From Oscillatoria salina IIICB1 (GTDB taxonomy: Bacteria > Cyanobacteriota > Cyanobacteriia > Cyanobacteriales > SIO1D9), in NCBI RefSeq assembly GCF_020144665.1, contig NZ_JAAHBQ010000077.1, forward strand, positions 213 to 39,550: 39,338 bases of DNA. The letters are read 5' to 3'. The notes under the pieces are model-generated. The model saw nothing but the letters and a program-made list of their open reading frames with translations, was not told where the DNA came from and did not search any database. A program made the translations under genes and the position numbers. Below, one piece after another: positions 24,098 through 32,358 of this stretch. Position 1 is the stretch's first letter. Every line of letters begins with the position of its first letter.

Positions 24098-24817
24098 TTA
24101 ATTGTGCGGTAAAATGGTCAGGTCTAAGATCGGATGACCGATCGCGCAATACCACTGACAAACAAACAAATTCGGTTGTTGAACTTTAAGACTAGCAAGA
24201 GCCGGGGCTGCGGGAAAGGGCCAAAGGCGATCGAAAACGATTTCCTCTCCTCGTAACCGGAACTGTAACAAGTATACTGCTGGGGGAGAGGACAAACTAG
24301 ACAACAACTGGTGAGCCAAATGATAAAGTGGTTGACGTTGGCGATCGCTGAAATCTACAGGTTGCTCGTAAAAGTTAGGAGTTGCACCCTCACCAATCAC
24401 TTCACCATAAAGCGGTCCTTTTGCAGTCAAAACTATCGGCAACCAAAGATCTCCCAACCATTCTTCACCGTAACTGGTGGCATAACCTAACTTTTGCTCT
24501 ACCCATTGCCGTCTTTTTTTGATCTCCTTGCAAGCCTGAAACACCTCTTTAGCAGGAAAATCCAAGTTTTCCGGAACATCAATTGTGAGAGGAAGGTAAA
24601 TCAGTTTGTCATCTTCAGCGAGAGGATGTTGGCGTTCAAAATTAGCAGGGTTGCGCAAAGCAGCATTAGCGACAACTTCCACACTAACCCTCGAAGGTGA
24701 AGAGGAAGCGATCGCTCGTTTTAGTGCAGCTACCATTTGTTCTGTCGCCGGGGATGCCGCAATTATTTTTCCTGTCTCCCTAACCTCGGCGTTAACAATG
24801 ACGATCGCCTTATACAT
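24098..24817 (-). CDS. uncharacterised conserved cyanobacterial-type protein
   Basis: 239 residues from the ATG at 24817; the frame is also open from a TTG at 24823. Soluble, mixed alpha/beta, no signal peptide or metal motif. Segments include YKAIVIVNAEVRETGKIIAA, DKLIYLPLTIDVPENLDFPA, GEEWLGDLWLPIVLTAKGPL and LLQFRLRGEEIVFDRLWPFP. I do not recognise a functional domain. The start codon overlaps the end of the coiled-coil gene at 24810-25361 by 8 bases, which suggests translational coupling and a shared process. Confidence 0.75.
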   Translation of the reverse strand: MYKAIVIVNAEVRETGKIIAASPATEQMVAALKRAIASSSPSRVSVEVVANAALRNPANFERQHPLAEDDKLIYLPLTIDVPENLDFPAKEVFQACKEIKKRRQWVEQKLGYATSYGEEWLGDLWLPIVLTAKGPLYGEVIGEGATPNFYEQPVDFSDRQRQPLYHLAHQLLSSLSSPPAVYLLQFRLRGEEIVFDRLWPFPAAPALASLKVQQPNLFVCQWYCAIGHPILDLTILPHN

Positions 24818-25361
24818 TACCAAAGGTAGGAATTGGACCAGAAATTTTCGGCAGAAATTCAGGTAAATCGATTCTGCTAGTGCTACGACGGTTTTTCACT
24901 GCTAAACGATAACTAATGCTTTGCAGTTCCGCGTGCAACTGTCGATTTTCTCGTTGTAGTTTTTCGATTCTTTCTTTCACGGGAGTAAGACGTTCGGCAA
25001 ATTTACGACGATAAATATGTGGTAACTCCTGTACCACTTGTTCTAACATCCGGCTGCGATCGGTTAATTCCTGAACCGACTGCCGCAATTGGTAAATTTC
25101 CGTGTCACGATTCGTAATCTGATCTTGATAAAATTTTACCTGCTGCTCAACTTCTTCAAGTTGTTCTCGCAACATTCTCATCTCAGTTTGATGGCGCTCG
25201 GAAACCTGCGGCTGAGGCATAAAATTTGAGTTACCCTTGACCAACCGGAACAATTCTTGTGAAAGTTGTTGCACGAGTTGATCCCTGACTTGCAGTTCTT
25301 CTCGTAAATGAGAAATCTCCGCTTGTAAGCCTGGGAAATTTGGAGTATCAGTCTGGTACAT
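24810..25361 (-). CDS. coiled-coil protein, upstream partner of 24098-24817
   Basis: 183 residues from the ATG at 25361; a TTG at 25367 has the better-spaced GGAG. After a short N-terminus (YQTDTPNFPGLQAEI) nearly all of residues 15-150 are heptad coiled coil (LREELQVRDQLVQQLSQEL, MRMLREQLEEVEQQVKFYQD, VKERIEKLQRENRQLHAELQ), followed by a proline-containing tail. No enzymatic motif. It is probably a scaffold or polymer-forming protein, which is inference. It overlaps the next gene at ATGTATAA. Confidence 0.75.
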   Translation of the reverse strand: MYQTDTPNFPGLQAEISHLREELQVRDQLVQQLSQELFRLVKGNSNFMPQPQVSERHQTEMRMLREQLEEVEQQVKFYQDQITNRDTEIYQLRQSVQELTDRSRMLEQVVQELPHIYRRKFAERLTPVKERIEKLQRENRQLHAELQSISYRLAVKNRRSTSRIDLPEFLPKISGPIPTFGNV

Positions 25362-25470
25362 AGTCAACTAAGCTCCGCTTGAATACGTTTAACATTTTAG
25401 GAAGACAGAAAGGCTTTTTTTATTTTATATATTGCCAATTGCTGTTAATTTACCATCAGACTCTAACAAA

Positions 25471-25609
25471 TGGGGATTGGGGAGGAGGGGACTGGTGAGG
25501 AGGGGACTGGGTTCAGTTAGCAGTGAACGGTGAACAGTTACCAGTTTACTATCCACTTCCTTCTTGTCCCCCTTGTCCTCCCCCAATCAATAATCCCCAG
25601 TCCCAAACT
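25471..25609. repeat. composite intergenic repeat
   Basis: Order: G-rich (GGGGATTGGGGAGGAGGGG), TTCAGTTAGCAGTGAACGGT with GAACAGTTACCAGTTT, pyrimidine-rich (CTTCCTTCTTGTCCCCCTTG), C-rich (CCCCCAATCAATAATCCCC). The outer G-rich and C-rich parts are inverted relative to each other. Apart from this the 319-base gap 25368-25686 shows nothing but the start region of the mutase gene. Confidence 0.8.
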
Positions 25610-25686
25610 TACCCCTGATATCGTTGATTTGATGACCGGAGGATGTCAGTATTGATGTGACATCAAAAGCCAATAGCAGCAAGACT

Positions 25687-27123
25687 ATGAGTATAGCCAG
25701 TAACCCAAAAATTAAGTTTGGTACCGATGGATGGCGGGGAATCATCGCTGATGATTTTACTTTTCCCAATGTTTGTAAGGTAACGAGAGCGATCGCCTCT
25801 TACCTGGAAACTGCCTACACTAAAGACCGTCCGGTTTTAATTGCTTACGATCCTCGCTTTTTAGCTGACGAGTTCGCTACCACTGCTGCTGAAATCTTGG
25901 CAGAGTTGGGCTGGACTGTCAAAATTACTGAGCAGGATTGTCCTACTCCGACGATCGCTTACAATGCTAAACATCTTAACTCGGCAGGGGCGTTAATGTT
26001 CACTGCTAGTCATAATCCGGCTGCTTATTGCGGGATTAAGTATATTCCCGATTATGCAGGTCCGGCAACTCCAGATATTACTGATAAAATTGTTAGCGAG
26101 ATTGAAGGGGCAAGTGATGCAACTCCGACGGGTAAAAATTCTGACAAAATTTCTACTTTTGACCCGAAACCTGATTATCTAAAGTTTCTTTACAGCATTC
26201 TTGACATTGAGCGCATTCGTTCTGCCAAGTTAAAGGTCAAGTACGATGCTCTCTATTCGACAAGTCGCAACTATTTGCCAGAAATTTTAGAGCATTGCGG
26301 TTGCGAGGTAGAAAGCTTTAATACCAGTCGGGATGTTTTGTTTGGTGGGGGAATGCCGGAACCAAAGGCGGAACAGTTAGAGAAACTGGTAGAATCTGTG
26401 ACGAAGGAGCGAGCAGATTTAGGATTAGCTACTGACGGAGACAGCGATCGCTTTGGCATCGTTGATGAAAAGGGTAACATACTTTCGCCGAATACATTGC
26501 TGTTGGTTTTAGCGCGTCACTTGATGAAAAATAAAGGTAAAAGCGGCGCGATCGTCCGTACCGTAGCTACAACCCATTTACTAGATAATTATGCCCTCAA
26601 GCACGGTTTAGAGCTAATTGAGACAGCAGTTGGTTTTAAATACATCGGCGCGAAAATGCGCGAAACCGATGTACTGATTGGCGGTGAAGAATCAGGTGGT
26701 TTAAGCGTAATCGGACATATTCCCGAAAAAGACGGTATCCTAGCAGATATGCTAGTTGCCGAAGCGATCGCCTATGAAGGAAAACCTTTATCGCAATTAG
26801 TCGAAGAAGCGATCGCGGAAGCAGACGGTCCAGTATTTAATAAACGTCTCGATTTACATCTCACCCCAGAACACAAAACCGCAGTTTTGGACTCCTGCAA
26901 AACCAATCCTCCCAGTGAAGTTGCGGGAATCAAAGTTAAAGAAGTCGGTCGCAAAGACGGCGTTAAACTGTACTTAGAAGAAGGTAGTTGGGTGCTATTG
27001 CGTCCCTCCGGAACCGAACCCCTAGTAAGAGTTTACATGGAAACCGACTCTGAAGATAAGCAAAATCAAATCGCCCAAGCCATGCAACAAGCAATCGAGC
27101 GCATGAAACCCCCAGCAGTTTAA
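25687..27123 (+). CDS. alpha-D-phosphohexomutase family protein (phosphoglucomutase/phosphomannomutase)
   Basis: Interconverts hexose 1- and 6-phosphates through a phosphoserine. From the ATG at 25687 the protein has 478 residues with FGTDGWRGIIADDF near the N-terminus, catalytic Ser108 in FTASHNPAAY, the Mg-binding loop Asp250/252/254 in ATDGDSDRFG, the sugar loop GGEESGG near 332, and the phosphate loop RPSGTEP near the C-terminus. A GTG at 25657 would add 10 unconserved residues; it has GGAGGA upstream but 13 bases away. Substrate choice between glucose and mannose cannot be settled by eye. A perfect palindromic terminator follows. Confidence 0.93.
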   Translation: MSIASNPKIKFGTDGWRGIIADDFTFPNVCKVTRAIASYLETAYTKDRPVLIAYDPRFLADEFATTAAEILAELGWTVKITEQDCPTPTIAYNAKHLNSAGALMFTASHNPAAYCGIKYIPDYAGPATPDITDKIVSEIEGASDATPTGKNSDKISTFDPKPDYLKFLYSILDIERIRSAKLKVKYDALYSTSRNYLPEILEHCGCEVESFNTSRDVLFGGGMPEPKAEQLEKLVESVTKERADLGLATDGDSDRFGIVDEKGNILSPNTLLLVLARHLMKNKGKSGAIVRTVATTHLLDNYALKHGLELIETAVGFKYIGAKMRETDVLIGGEESGGLSVIGHIPEKDGILADMLVAEAIAYEGKPLSQLVEEAIAEADGPVFNKRLDLHLTPEHKTAVLDSCKTNPPSEVAGIKVKEVGRKDGVKLYLEEGSWVLLRPSGTEPLVRVYMETDSEDKQNQIAQAMQQAIERMKPPAV

Positions 27124-27164
27124 ACTATATAGGTAAGACAATTTACCACCTAATCTTAATTAGC

Positions 27165-27188
27165 AAGGTGCGTTTGCAAACGCACCTT
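27165..27188 (+). terminator. perfect 24-bp palindrome, likely terminator
   Basis: AAGGTGCGTTTG (27165-27176) is followed immediately by its exact reverse complement CAAACGCACCTT (27177-27188), then CTTAGTCTCT. It lies 41 bases past the mutase stop. The absence of any central spacer is notable, as is the weak T-run. Confidence 0.65.
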
Positions 27189-27214
27189 CTTAGTCTCTAA
27201 CTCACATTGAAATC

Positions 27215-27514
27215 ATGAAAAACTTTACTAATTTAATTACAGCTTTAATTGTCGCTATTTGGATTGGAGTAATCGCCGTTTTCTCAATTCAGAATATTAC
27301 CAATGTCTCCTTAAAATTTCTCACATTCCAAACCATAAATATTCCGATAGGAGTTGTTTTAACATTCAGCGTTGGAGTTGGCTTAATTAGCGGCTCAATT
27401 TTACCAATATTATTGAAAAAGCCAACGAAAAAAAACAAACCCAAACTAAAACGAAATTTATTTCGCAACTCGACCAAACAAGAATTAGAAGAAGATCCCT
27501 TAGAAAATTGGTAA
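27215..27514 (+). CDS. LapA/DUF1049-domain membrane protein
   Basis: 99 residues. Two hydrophobic helices (ITALIVAIWIGVIAVFSIQN and IGVVLTFSVGVGLISGSILP) are separated by the conserved VSLKFLTFQTINIPIG stretch, which is the LapA/DUF1049 pattern. A basic tail follows (KKPTKKNKPKLKRNLF). Family members sit in the inner membrane and in E. coli (YciS/LapA) take part in LPS assembly control; that role has not been shown for cyanobacterial forms. It ends 26 bases before a convergent nuclease gene. Confidence 0.85.
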   Translation: MKNFTNLITALIVAIWIGVIAVFSIQNITNVSLKFLTFQTINIPIGVVLTFSVGVGLISGSILPILLKKPTKKNKPKLKRNLFRNSTKQELEEDPLENW

Positions 27515-27540
27515 ATTTTGAATTTACTGGACAACTAAAT

Positions 27541-28101
27541 CTACTTCTGTAAACGGCGAAACTCCCACGGAGAAACATACCTACTATCTCCCCACAAACC
27601 TTTTTTACTTTGTTTGGCTGCAACTTCTGCGGCTTCAACTATTTCCAAACTCGGACAATTTTGCAAATAATCACGATAAACTTCTGCCAGTCCTTCCCTA
27701 ACTAAAACTTCTTGAATAAACGTACCATCAGGTAAACGAACTTCACTAATTTGACGACCATATTGGTCAGTATCAGTAATAGTTAAAACTACTCGATTTT
27801 TCGCTTTTTCTACCAAATTTTCTACTCGTTCTTTTGCCAACAATCCCCAACTAAATTGACTTTTATTAACTAGCTTTCTACTCTTTTTCTCAGCAACAGT
27901 ATGAGGAATTTCTGGCGCATCAACACAAGCAAAACGCACTTTAACTTCATTTCCACTGCTATCAACAACAGTCATAGTATCCCCATCAGCAACTCGCTTA
28001 ACCGTGTAGCTACCAACTCCAAAAATATCCAGCAGTAATTGACAGCCAACTAAGTTAAAACCAACTAAAATAACAGCAATTAATTTAACATTTATCTTCA
28101 T
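27541..28101 (-). CDS. thermonuclease (SNase)-family lipoprotein
   Basis: 186 residues. The signal peptide ends in a lipobox (LVGC, Cys20), so it is an exported, lipid-anchored nuclease. The SNase fold has its active-site residues: Asp41 in ADGDT, Arg56, Asp61 and Glu64 in VRFACVDAPE, and Arg116 in DTDQYGR. The C-terminus (SKKGLWGDSRYVSPWEF) is typical of bacterial homologues. It should cut DNA or RNA in a calcium-dependent way outside the cytoplasm. A paralogue with a different N-terminus lies directly upstream (28199-28867). Confidence 0.92.
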   Translation of the reverse strand: MKINVKLIAVILVGFNLVGCQLLLDIFGVGSYTVKRVADGDTMTVVDSSGNEVKVRFACVDAPEIPHTVAEKKSRKLVNKSQFSWGLLAKERVENLVEKAKNRVVLTITDTDQYGRQISEVRLPDGTFIQEVLVREGLAEVYRDYLQNCPSLEIVEAAEVAAKQSKKGLWGDSRYVSPWEFRRLQK

Positions 28102-28198
28102 AATTTAACAGCAAAATTAAATCATTCACGCTCGTCAAACAATCTCGATATTGAGAAATAAATTATCCGCGTTCATCCGCGTTTATCTGTGGTAAAAA

Positions 28199-28867
28199 TT
28201 AATCTTCAAGACGACGAAATTCCCAAGCAGGAACAAATTTGGGATCGCGCCAAAGTCCCCGCCGCCAACGTTTAGCATCTTTTTCTGCTGTTACTAAAAT
28301 AGCCGTACTCCGGCATTTTTTAAAGTAACGTTCGTAAATTTGTGAAAGTCCTTCTTTCACTAAAACTTCTTGCAAAAATGTCCCATCTCGTAAACGAATT
28401 TCGCATACTTTTCTACCGTAACGATCGGTATCGGTGATTTTCAAGAAAACTTTATTACCTTTTTCAGCAATTAATTCTTCAACTCTTTCTTTAGCGCGAT
28501 AACCCCATTTAAACTGACTTTTGTAAACCAATTTTCTACTTTTTTCTTCCGCTTTGCTATGAGGAATTTCTGGAGTATCGATCCAAGCAAAACGGACATT
28601 AATGCTTTTCCCAGCTTTATCCACCACGACAATTGTATCGCCATCAGGAACTCGTTTAATTGGATAAGTGCCAAGGTTAAATAGAAAACGAAATTGGAAA
28701 TATAATTTAGTGAAAATTGCTTCGAGAAAGTCTTTAACTTTGTGCCCTAATTTACTGAGTTTGGTTAAAATCGGATCGAGAAATGGTTTAACTTGGCGCC
28801 ATAATTTACCCAATTTAGCTACAACTGGGTTAATGATTCTGAGAATGCGAGTTTGCAGTTTAGTCAT
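28199..28867 (-). CDS. thermonuclease (SNase)-family paralogue with basic N-terminal extension
   Basis: 222 residues. The SNase domain (about 67-222) keeps the catalytic set: DGDT at 75-78, Arg92, Asp97 and Glu100 in VRFAWIDTPE, and Arg152 in DTDRYGR. It is clearly the sister of the lipoprotein nuclease downstream. Instead of a signal peptide it has about 65 residues of basic amphipathic helix (KLGKLWRQVKPFL, ILTKLSKLGHKVKDFLEAIF). This resembles a membrane-surface or partner-binding helix and lacks a lipobox, so location may differ from the sister. The genes are 97 bases apart and probably arose by tandem duplication. Confidence 0.9.
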   Translation of the reverse strand: MTKLQTRILRIINPVVAKLGKLWRQVKPFLDPILTKLSKLGHKVKDFLEAIFTKLYFQFRFLFNLGTYPIKRVPDGDTIVVVDKAGKSINVRFAWIDTPEIPHSKAEEKSRKLVYKSQFKWGYRAKERVEELIAEKGNKVFLKITDTDRYGRKVCEIRLRDGTFLQEVLVKEGLSQIYERYFKKCRSTAILVTAEKDAKRWRRGLWRDPKFVPAWEFRRLED

Positions 28868-28945
28868 TCGATTTGCAATTGTTATTAGAGATGGGAAGAA
28901 AATTGTTAAGCAAAAATTATTGTCTTAGTTAGTAATTTGTAGTTA

Positions 28946-30007
28946 TTACGGTAAGCGAGCTTGATATACTAAACCAGGAGTGCGATCGCGTTTTATTTCA
29001 ACTACTAAGTCTACAAGATCTGGATTTTGAATCAAGGGAGTGATAAACAACTCTGGATGTAAGGAAATCCAGAAATACTCGACAAATTTCTTAACTTCCT
29101 CGTCACTCATTCCTGATTTTCCTTTTGCAACCATTTTTTGTTCCGCCTCTTGTCGCCATTGTTTACTGAGACGATAATCTACTGGGTAGAGTACCATTAA
29201 ACTATCTAATCGCTCCCATAACGGTAAATATTCTTTAAGTCTTTGGTTGCAATCTTGAGCAAATTTACGGTCTTCTTGGGTTATAATTGGTGCAGGACTC
29301 GCTTGAAAAGCTTGTTCATCAATTGGTCGTACGCCAACAAACCAACCTTCAAATAAAATAACATCAACTGCATCAACTCTTTCAGGTTCGCTTCTGTCTC
29401 CTATACCTCCAAAAGCAGATTTATCAAAACGAGGAATTAAAAGAGGATATCGTCGTTTTTGTTGACGCAATCGATCTAAAATTTCTATTCCTAATTTTAC
29501 ATCATGAGTTCCCGGTGGACCTCGCCAAATTAAACGCGGATCTTGCTGTTTTAGCCTTTCTCGTTCAATATAAGTTTTATAAAGATCGTCGAGAGAAAAA
29601 TTAAGGGTAGAATAGTTGAAATGCTTGAGAATCAGGCGAATAATTGCAGCTAATGTTGTTTTTCCTGTTCCTTGTCCGCCTAAAATTCCTTGAATCAAAG
29701 GACGTTGCAGTTGTTGTTTTTTTTCGGCTAATTGTATCGCTATGGGTAGCCAAAGTTTCCAAAGTGTCTCTTGAATTTGGTCAGTATTTTTAATGCTTAA
29801 ATTTGCGCATAGTTCCACCACTTCAGGATAAACTGCTCGGAAAAGATGTTCTCGCTGTTGGATCTTCTCTAAACCATTTTCTCTGGTTATCCCCCATGCT
29901 GTTGCTGTTGCAGGTTTAGCTAATTCCTCCGCTAATAATTTTTCCTGTTCGTTAACTGTTGGTTTCTTACCTACTACCCAACGAGACAAAATTTCTTTGG
30001 CTGACAT
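28946..30007 (-). CDS. D-glycerate 3-kinase (plant/cyanobacterial GLYK type)
   Basis: Phosphorylates D-glycerate to 3-phosphoglycerate, the last step of photorespiration. 353 residues from the ATG at 30007, which has AGGA 7 bases upstream; the frame opens further back at a TTG (30037) but that adds unconserved residues. P-loop GGQGTGKTT at 110-118, then FSLDDLYKTYIERERL, WRGPPGTHDVKLGIEILDRL, PRFDKSAFGGIGDR and VDVILFEGWFVGVRP are the landmarks of this P-loop kinase class, distinct from bacterial GlxK. It follows ycf20 by 19 bases on the same strand, so the two are probably co-transcribed. GcvT, another photorespiratory gene, is at 38000. Confidence 0.93.
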   Translation of the reverse strand: MSAKEILSRWVVGKKPTVNEQEKLLAEELAKPATATAWGITRENGLEKIQQREHLFRAVYPEVVELCANLSIKNTDQIQETLWKLWLPIAIQLAEKKQQLQRPLIQGILGGQGTGKTTLAAIIRLILKHFNYSTLNFSLDDLYKTYIERERLKQQDPRLIWRGPPGTHDVKLGIEILDRLRQQKRRYPLLIPRFDKSAFGGIGDRSEPERVDAVDVILFEGWFVGVRPIDEQAFQASPAPIITQEDRKFAQDCNQRLKEYLPLWERLDSLMVLYPVDYRLSKQWRQEAEQKMVAKGKSGMSDEEVKKFVEYFWISLHPELFITPLIQNPDLVDLVVEIKRDRTPGLVYQARLP

Positions 30008-30026
30008 ACATATATCCTGATTTTTG

Positions 30027-30377
30027 TCAAGAACCAAGCTTGAAAGCTTCGATAAATAAACTAAAAGTTAGCCCAATTTTAAAAATATTGATTAGATCGG
30101 GAAAAAGCGAATTTCTAAACTTAAATCCCAGTAAATTTTGTCGCTGACTGCGATAAGTGTAGCGACTAATAACTTCCGCAAAAAAGGTTAAAACTACTGC
30201 TACCGGAACATCCCAATATGCAGCTTGTCCCGCAGTAGTAGAAACAGCAGTTCCGATGAAAATTCCTAAGAGAAAACTAATTAAAATTAAAGAGAATCGT
30301 CGCCAAGGATTGTTAAAGAATGAAAAGAGGCGATCGCCAAGGGATTCAAAGATATTATTTAGACGCGTGTTTTGCAT
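30027..30377 (-). CDS. ycf20: Ycf20 family protein (DUF565)
   Basis: 116 residues from the ATG at 30377 (MQNTRLNNIFESLGDRLFSF). The frame continues upstream to 30437, but those residues are encoded by a G-rich repeat and are not expected to be translated. Three hydrophobic helices: FSLILISFLLGIFIGTAVST, VPVAVVLTFFAEVIS, and IFKIGLTFSLFIEAFKLGS at the C-terminus, the conserved Ycf20 ending. Homologues occur in all oxygenic phototrophs and are needed for normal non-photochemical quenching in Chlamydomonas and Arabidopsis. Mechanism unknown. Placement ahead of glycerate kinase suggests one transcript. Confidence 0.88.
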   Translation of the reverse strand: MQNTRLNNIFESLGDRLFSFFNNPWRRFSLILISFLLGIFIGTAVSTTAGQAAYWDVPVAVVLTFFAEVISRYTYRSQRQNLLGFKFRNSLFPDLINIFKIGLTFSLFIEAFKLGS

Positions 30378-30385
30378 GGTTTTTT

Positions 30386-30420
30386 GGGGACTGGGAATTG
30401 GGAATTGGGAATTGGGAATT
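30386..30420. repeat. G-rich heptad repeat ahead of ycf20
   Basis: GGGGACTGGG followed by three GAATTGG-type units. It sits directly upstream of the ycf20 ATG at 30377, probably in its 5' leader, and opens a false N-terminal extension. Confidence 0.75.
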
Positions 30421-30474
30421 AACTTATCTAGAGACATTGCATTTTAGTCTCTACAATTGGTAACTGCTAAAAAA

Positions 30475-31629
30475 TCAAGATAGCGGTTTTTGTAACTGCA
30501 TTTTCAAATCTTGTTCGCGGTTAATAATTATACCTGGGTAGTTACCATTAATAACAGCCTTACCTGAAGTCAGATCGGCGGGTGGGAAGAAAAGCCAACG
30601 ACTACCTTTAGGCAGAATATTAATACTTTCAGGATTAGGAGTAATCCAAATTAGCGGTAATCTGGGTAAATTAGGGTCAGTAATATCTTCTTCCGGATAA
30701 GTTGCTGCGAGAGCTTCCAAAACGATACGATTACCATTTAATAATCCAGTGCTAGCCGTCCAAAGTTTGACATTTAATTGGGAACGACTCGCGTAAAAAT
30801 AAAGCGAAGCCGCCGCAATCACAGCTAATTCAAAATCTTCTAAATTCCAAGTAGCCCCACTATTCAAACAAATAATTACTTCTTGACCGCCTGTAACAAC
30901 TTCTAACTCACGGACTCGCAACTCGCCGTAACGTGCGCTACTACGCCAGTGAATCAATCGGGTAGGATCTCCTTGACGGTATGGTCGCAAACCCCTAGTA
31001 ATACCTTCAGTAGCGGTACGATATTGGCGATCGCTGTCAAAAACCGGACTATCTTCCTGTCCAATTGTATCGATCAGCGCACAGTGAGTTAAAGGCAAAA
31101 CCTGGGGATAAACGATCGCCTTCGCACTTGCTTCGCGACTCCGCCGCCCCCAAAATAAACCTAGAGGGCTTCCGCTTCTCAATTGCACTTCATGCCAGCG
31201 ATAAACACCACGACGATTGGTATGATGATTGTAAGTCCAGTTATACACGCTTTTCGGCGGAATTAACTCCACTGGCGACTGCTTCGGTTTATCCAAAACA
31301 TAGGGAAGCAAATCGTACACTTCCAAGAGACTTTTCGGCTTTTTCGTCGGATTTTCTATTTCTAACTCTACAGTGAGTTCATCTCCTGCACTCACAGGCG
31401 AAATAGGCTTGCGGTGAACCTTGAGATTTTTCAGCGATCGCGCCACCAAAAAAGCCCCCAACGCCAACAACGCGAAAATTACCCCACTAATTACATACAG
31501 CCACCCCGCCATCGTATTCGTCGCCGCCCCAAAAAAGCAAATCGCAATACCCGCAAGTACCCACCCCGCAAAAGAAGGTACCAGCCAACGAGTTTCCAGC
31601 CAGTTAGCAATACGCTTATGAATGTTCAT
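30475..31629 (-). CDS. DUF58 domain-containing membrane protein
   Basis: 384 residues. Two N-terminal membrane helices (about 18-62: FAGWVLAGIAICFFGAATNT, VISGVIFALLALGAFLVA), an Ig-like middle part, then the DUF58 signature GLRPYRQGDPTRLIHWRSSA near residue 217 and LRVRELEVVTGGQEVII, leading into a vWA-like fold. DUF58 proteins usually accompany a MoxR AAA+ ATPase and transglutaminase-like genes; neither is visible here. The cellular role is unknown. It lies upstream of ycf20 on the same strand but is separated from it by the repeat. Confidence 0.88.
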   Translation of the reverse strand: MNIHKRIANWLETRWLVPSFAGWVLAGIAICFFGAATNTMAGWLYVISGVIFALLALGAFLVARSLKNLKVHRKPISPVSAGDELTVELEIENPTKKPKSLLEVYDLLPYVLDKPKQSPVELIPPKSVYNWTYNHHTNRRGVYRWHEVQLRSGSPLGLFWGRRSREASAKAIVYPQVLPLTHCALIDTIGQEDSPVFDSDRQYRTATEGITRGLRPYRQGDPTRLIHWRSSARYGELRVRELEVVTGGQEVIICLNSGATWNLEDFELAVIAAASLYFYASRSQLNVKLWTASTGLLNGNRIVLEALAATYPEEDITDPNLPRLPLIWITPNPESINILPKGSRWLFFPPADLTSGKAVINGNYPGIIINREQDLKMQLQKPLS

Positions 31630-31812
31630 CCTTACTCATCTCCACCCTGGAGGATAACCTAACCGTTAGTTTAGGATAACTCGTCTCTGGTTCGTAGTTG
31701 CCCTAATCCGCGAAAAGTTGTTTTTCGTCAAACAAGTAAAGTATTTCTGCGTCTACAGTGCTAACACAACCATTTCGTTAAAATTAAAACAATTATCTCA
31801 AAATCATTATTT

Positions 31813-32358
31813 ATGACCGCAGTTTCTGCCCCCAATCTCACCTTAAAAGAAGTTCATCGTCTTTTCGGCTTTCAAAAGCAATATGATGGTTCATTCTCTG
31901 ATTTATTATCACTCGAAACCCTCACTGAACCTGAAAAACAAGAACTCTTGAAAATTCGCGATGACTTTGAACCTTATCTAGCCGAAGGACAAGCTTTAGA
32001 AGGACAAATCCGCATCGTTGTAGTTGCTCCCTTACTCAGATTAGCAGGTTTTTGTTTTTACAACTATCCTATCCAAATAAAAGTAGAAAACAATATCGCA
32101 CCGCTCGACATTCAAGATGAAGATATTAGCATTACCGGACGTTCAGATATTATTGCAATTAACAAAGATAAACAAACCACAACTAATTGGGAAATAGTCA
32201 GAACTTTGCTAGAAAGAGATCGCATTCGTAATCAAGCTGAAAAAGCATTTCGCACTGCATATCCTAATGCTCCCGAACGAATGATTAACACTGCTGTATT
32301 TCATATTTATATCGATGGTATTCAAGCCGCATTAGACTGGTTAGTAGACGTAGAATGA
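31813..32358 (+). CDS. chimeric protein: PD-(D/E)XK-type N-terminus joined to an unrelated C-terminus
   Basis: 181 residues. Residues 1-120 (LTLKEVHRLFGFQKQYDGSF, TEPEKQELLKIRDDFEPYLA, VVAPLLRLAGFCFYNYPIQI, ITGRSDIIAINKDKQ) match the N-terminal part of a common cyanobacterial restriction-endonuclease-like family, related to the broken gene at 15040-15661. The expected nuclease continuation (a WxLVxESK segment) is missing. Instead the chain runs into NWEIVRTLLERDRIRNQAEK, TAYPNAPERMINTAVFHIYI and ALDWLVDVE, which I do not recognise. The catalytic region is therefore lost, and this may be a deletion fusion. It ends at a TGA after which the same frame stays open (next entry). Confidence 0.6.
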   Translation: MTAVSAPNLTLKEVHRLFGFQKQYDGSFSDLLSLETLTEPEKQELLKIRDDFEPYLAEGQALEGQIRIVVVAPLLRLAGFCFYNYPIQIKVENNIAPLDIQDEDISITGRSDIIAINKDKQTTTNWEIVRTLLERDRIRNQAEKAFRTAYPNAPERMINTAVFHIYIDGIQAALDWLVDVE

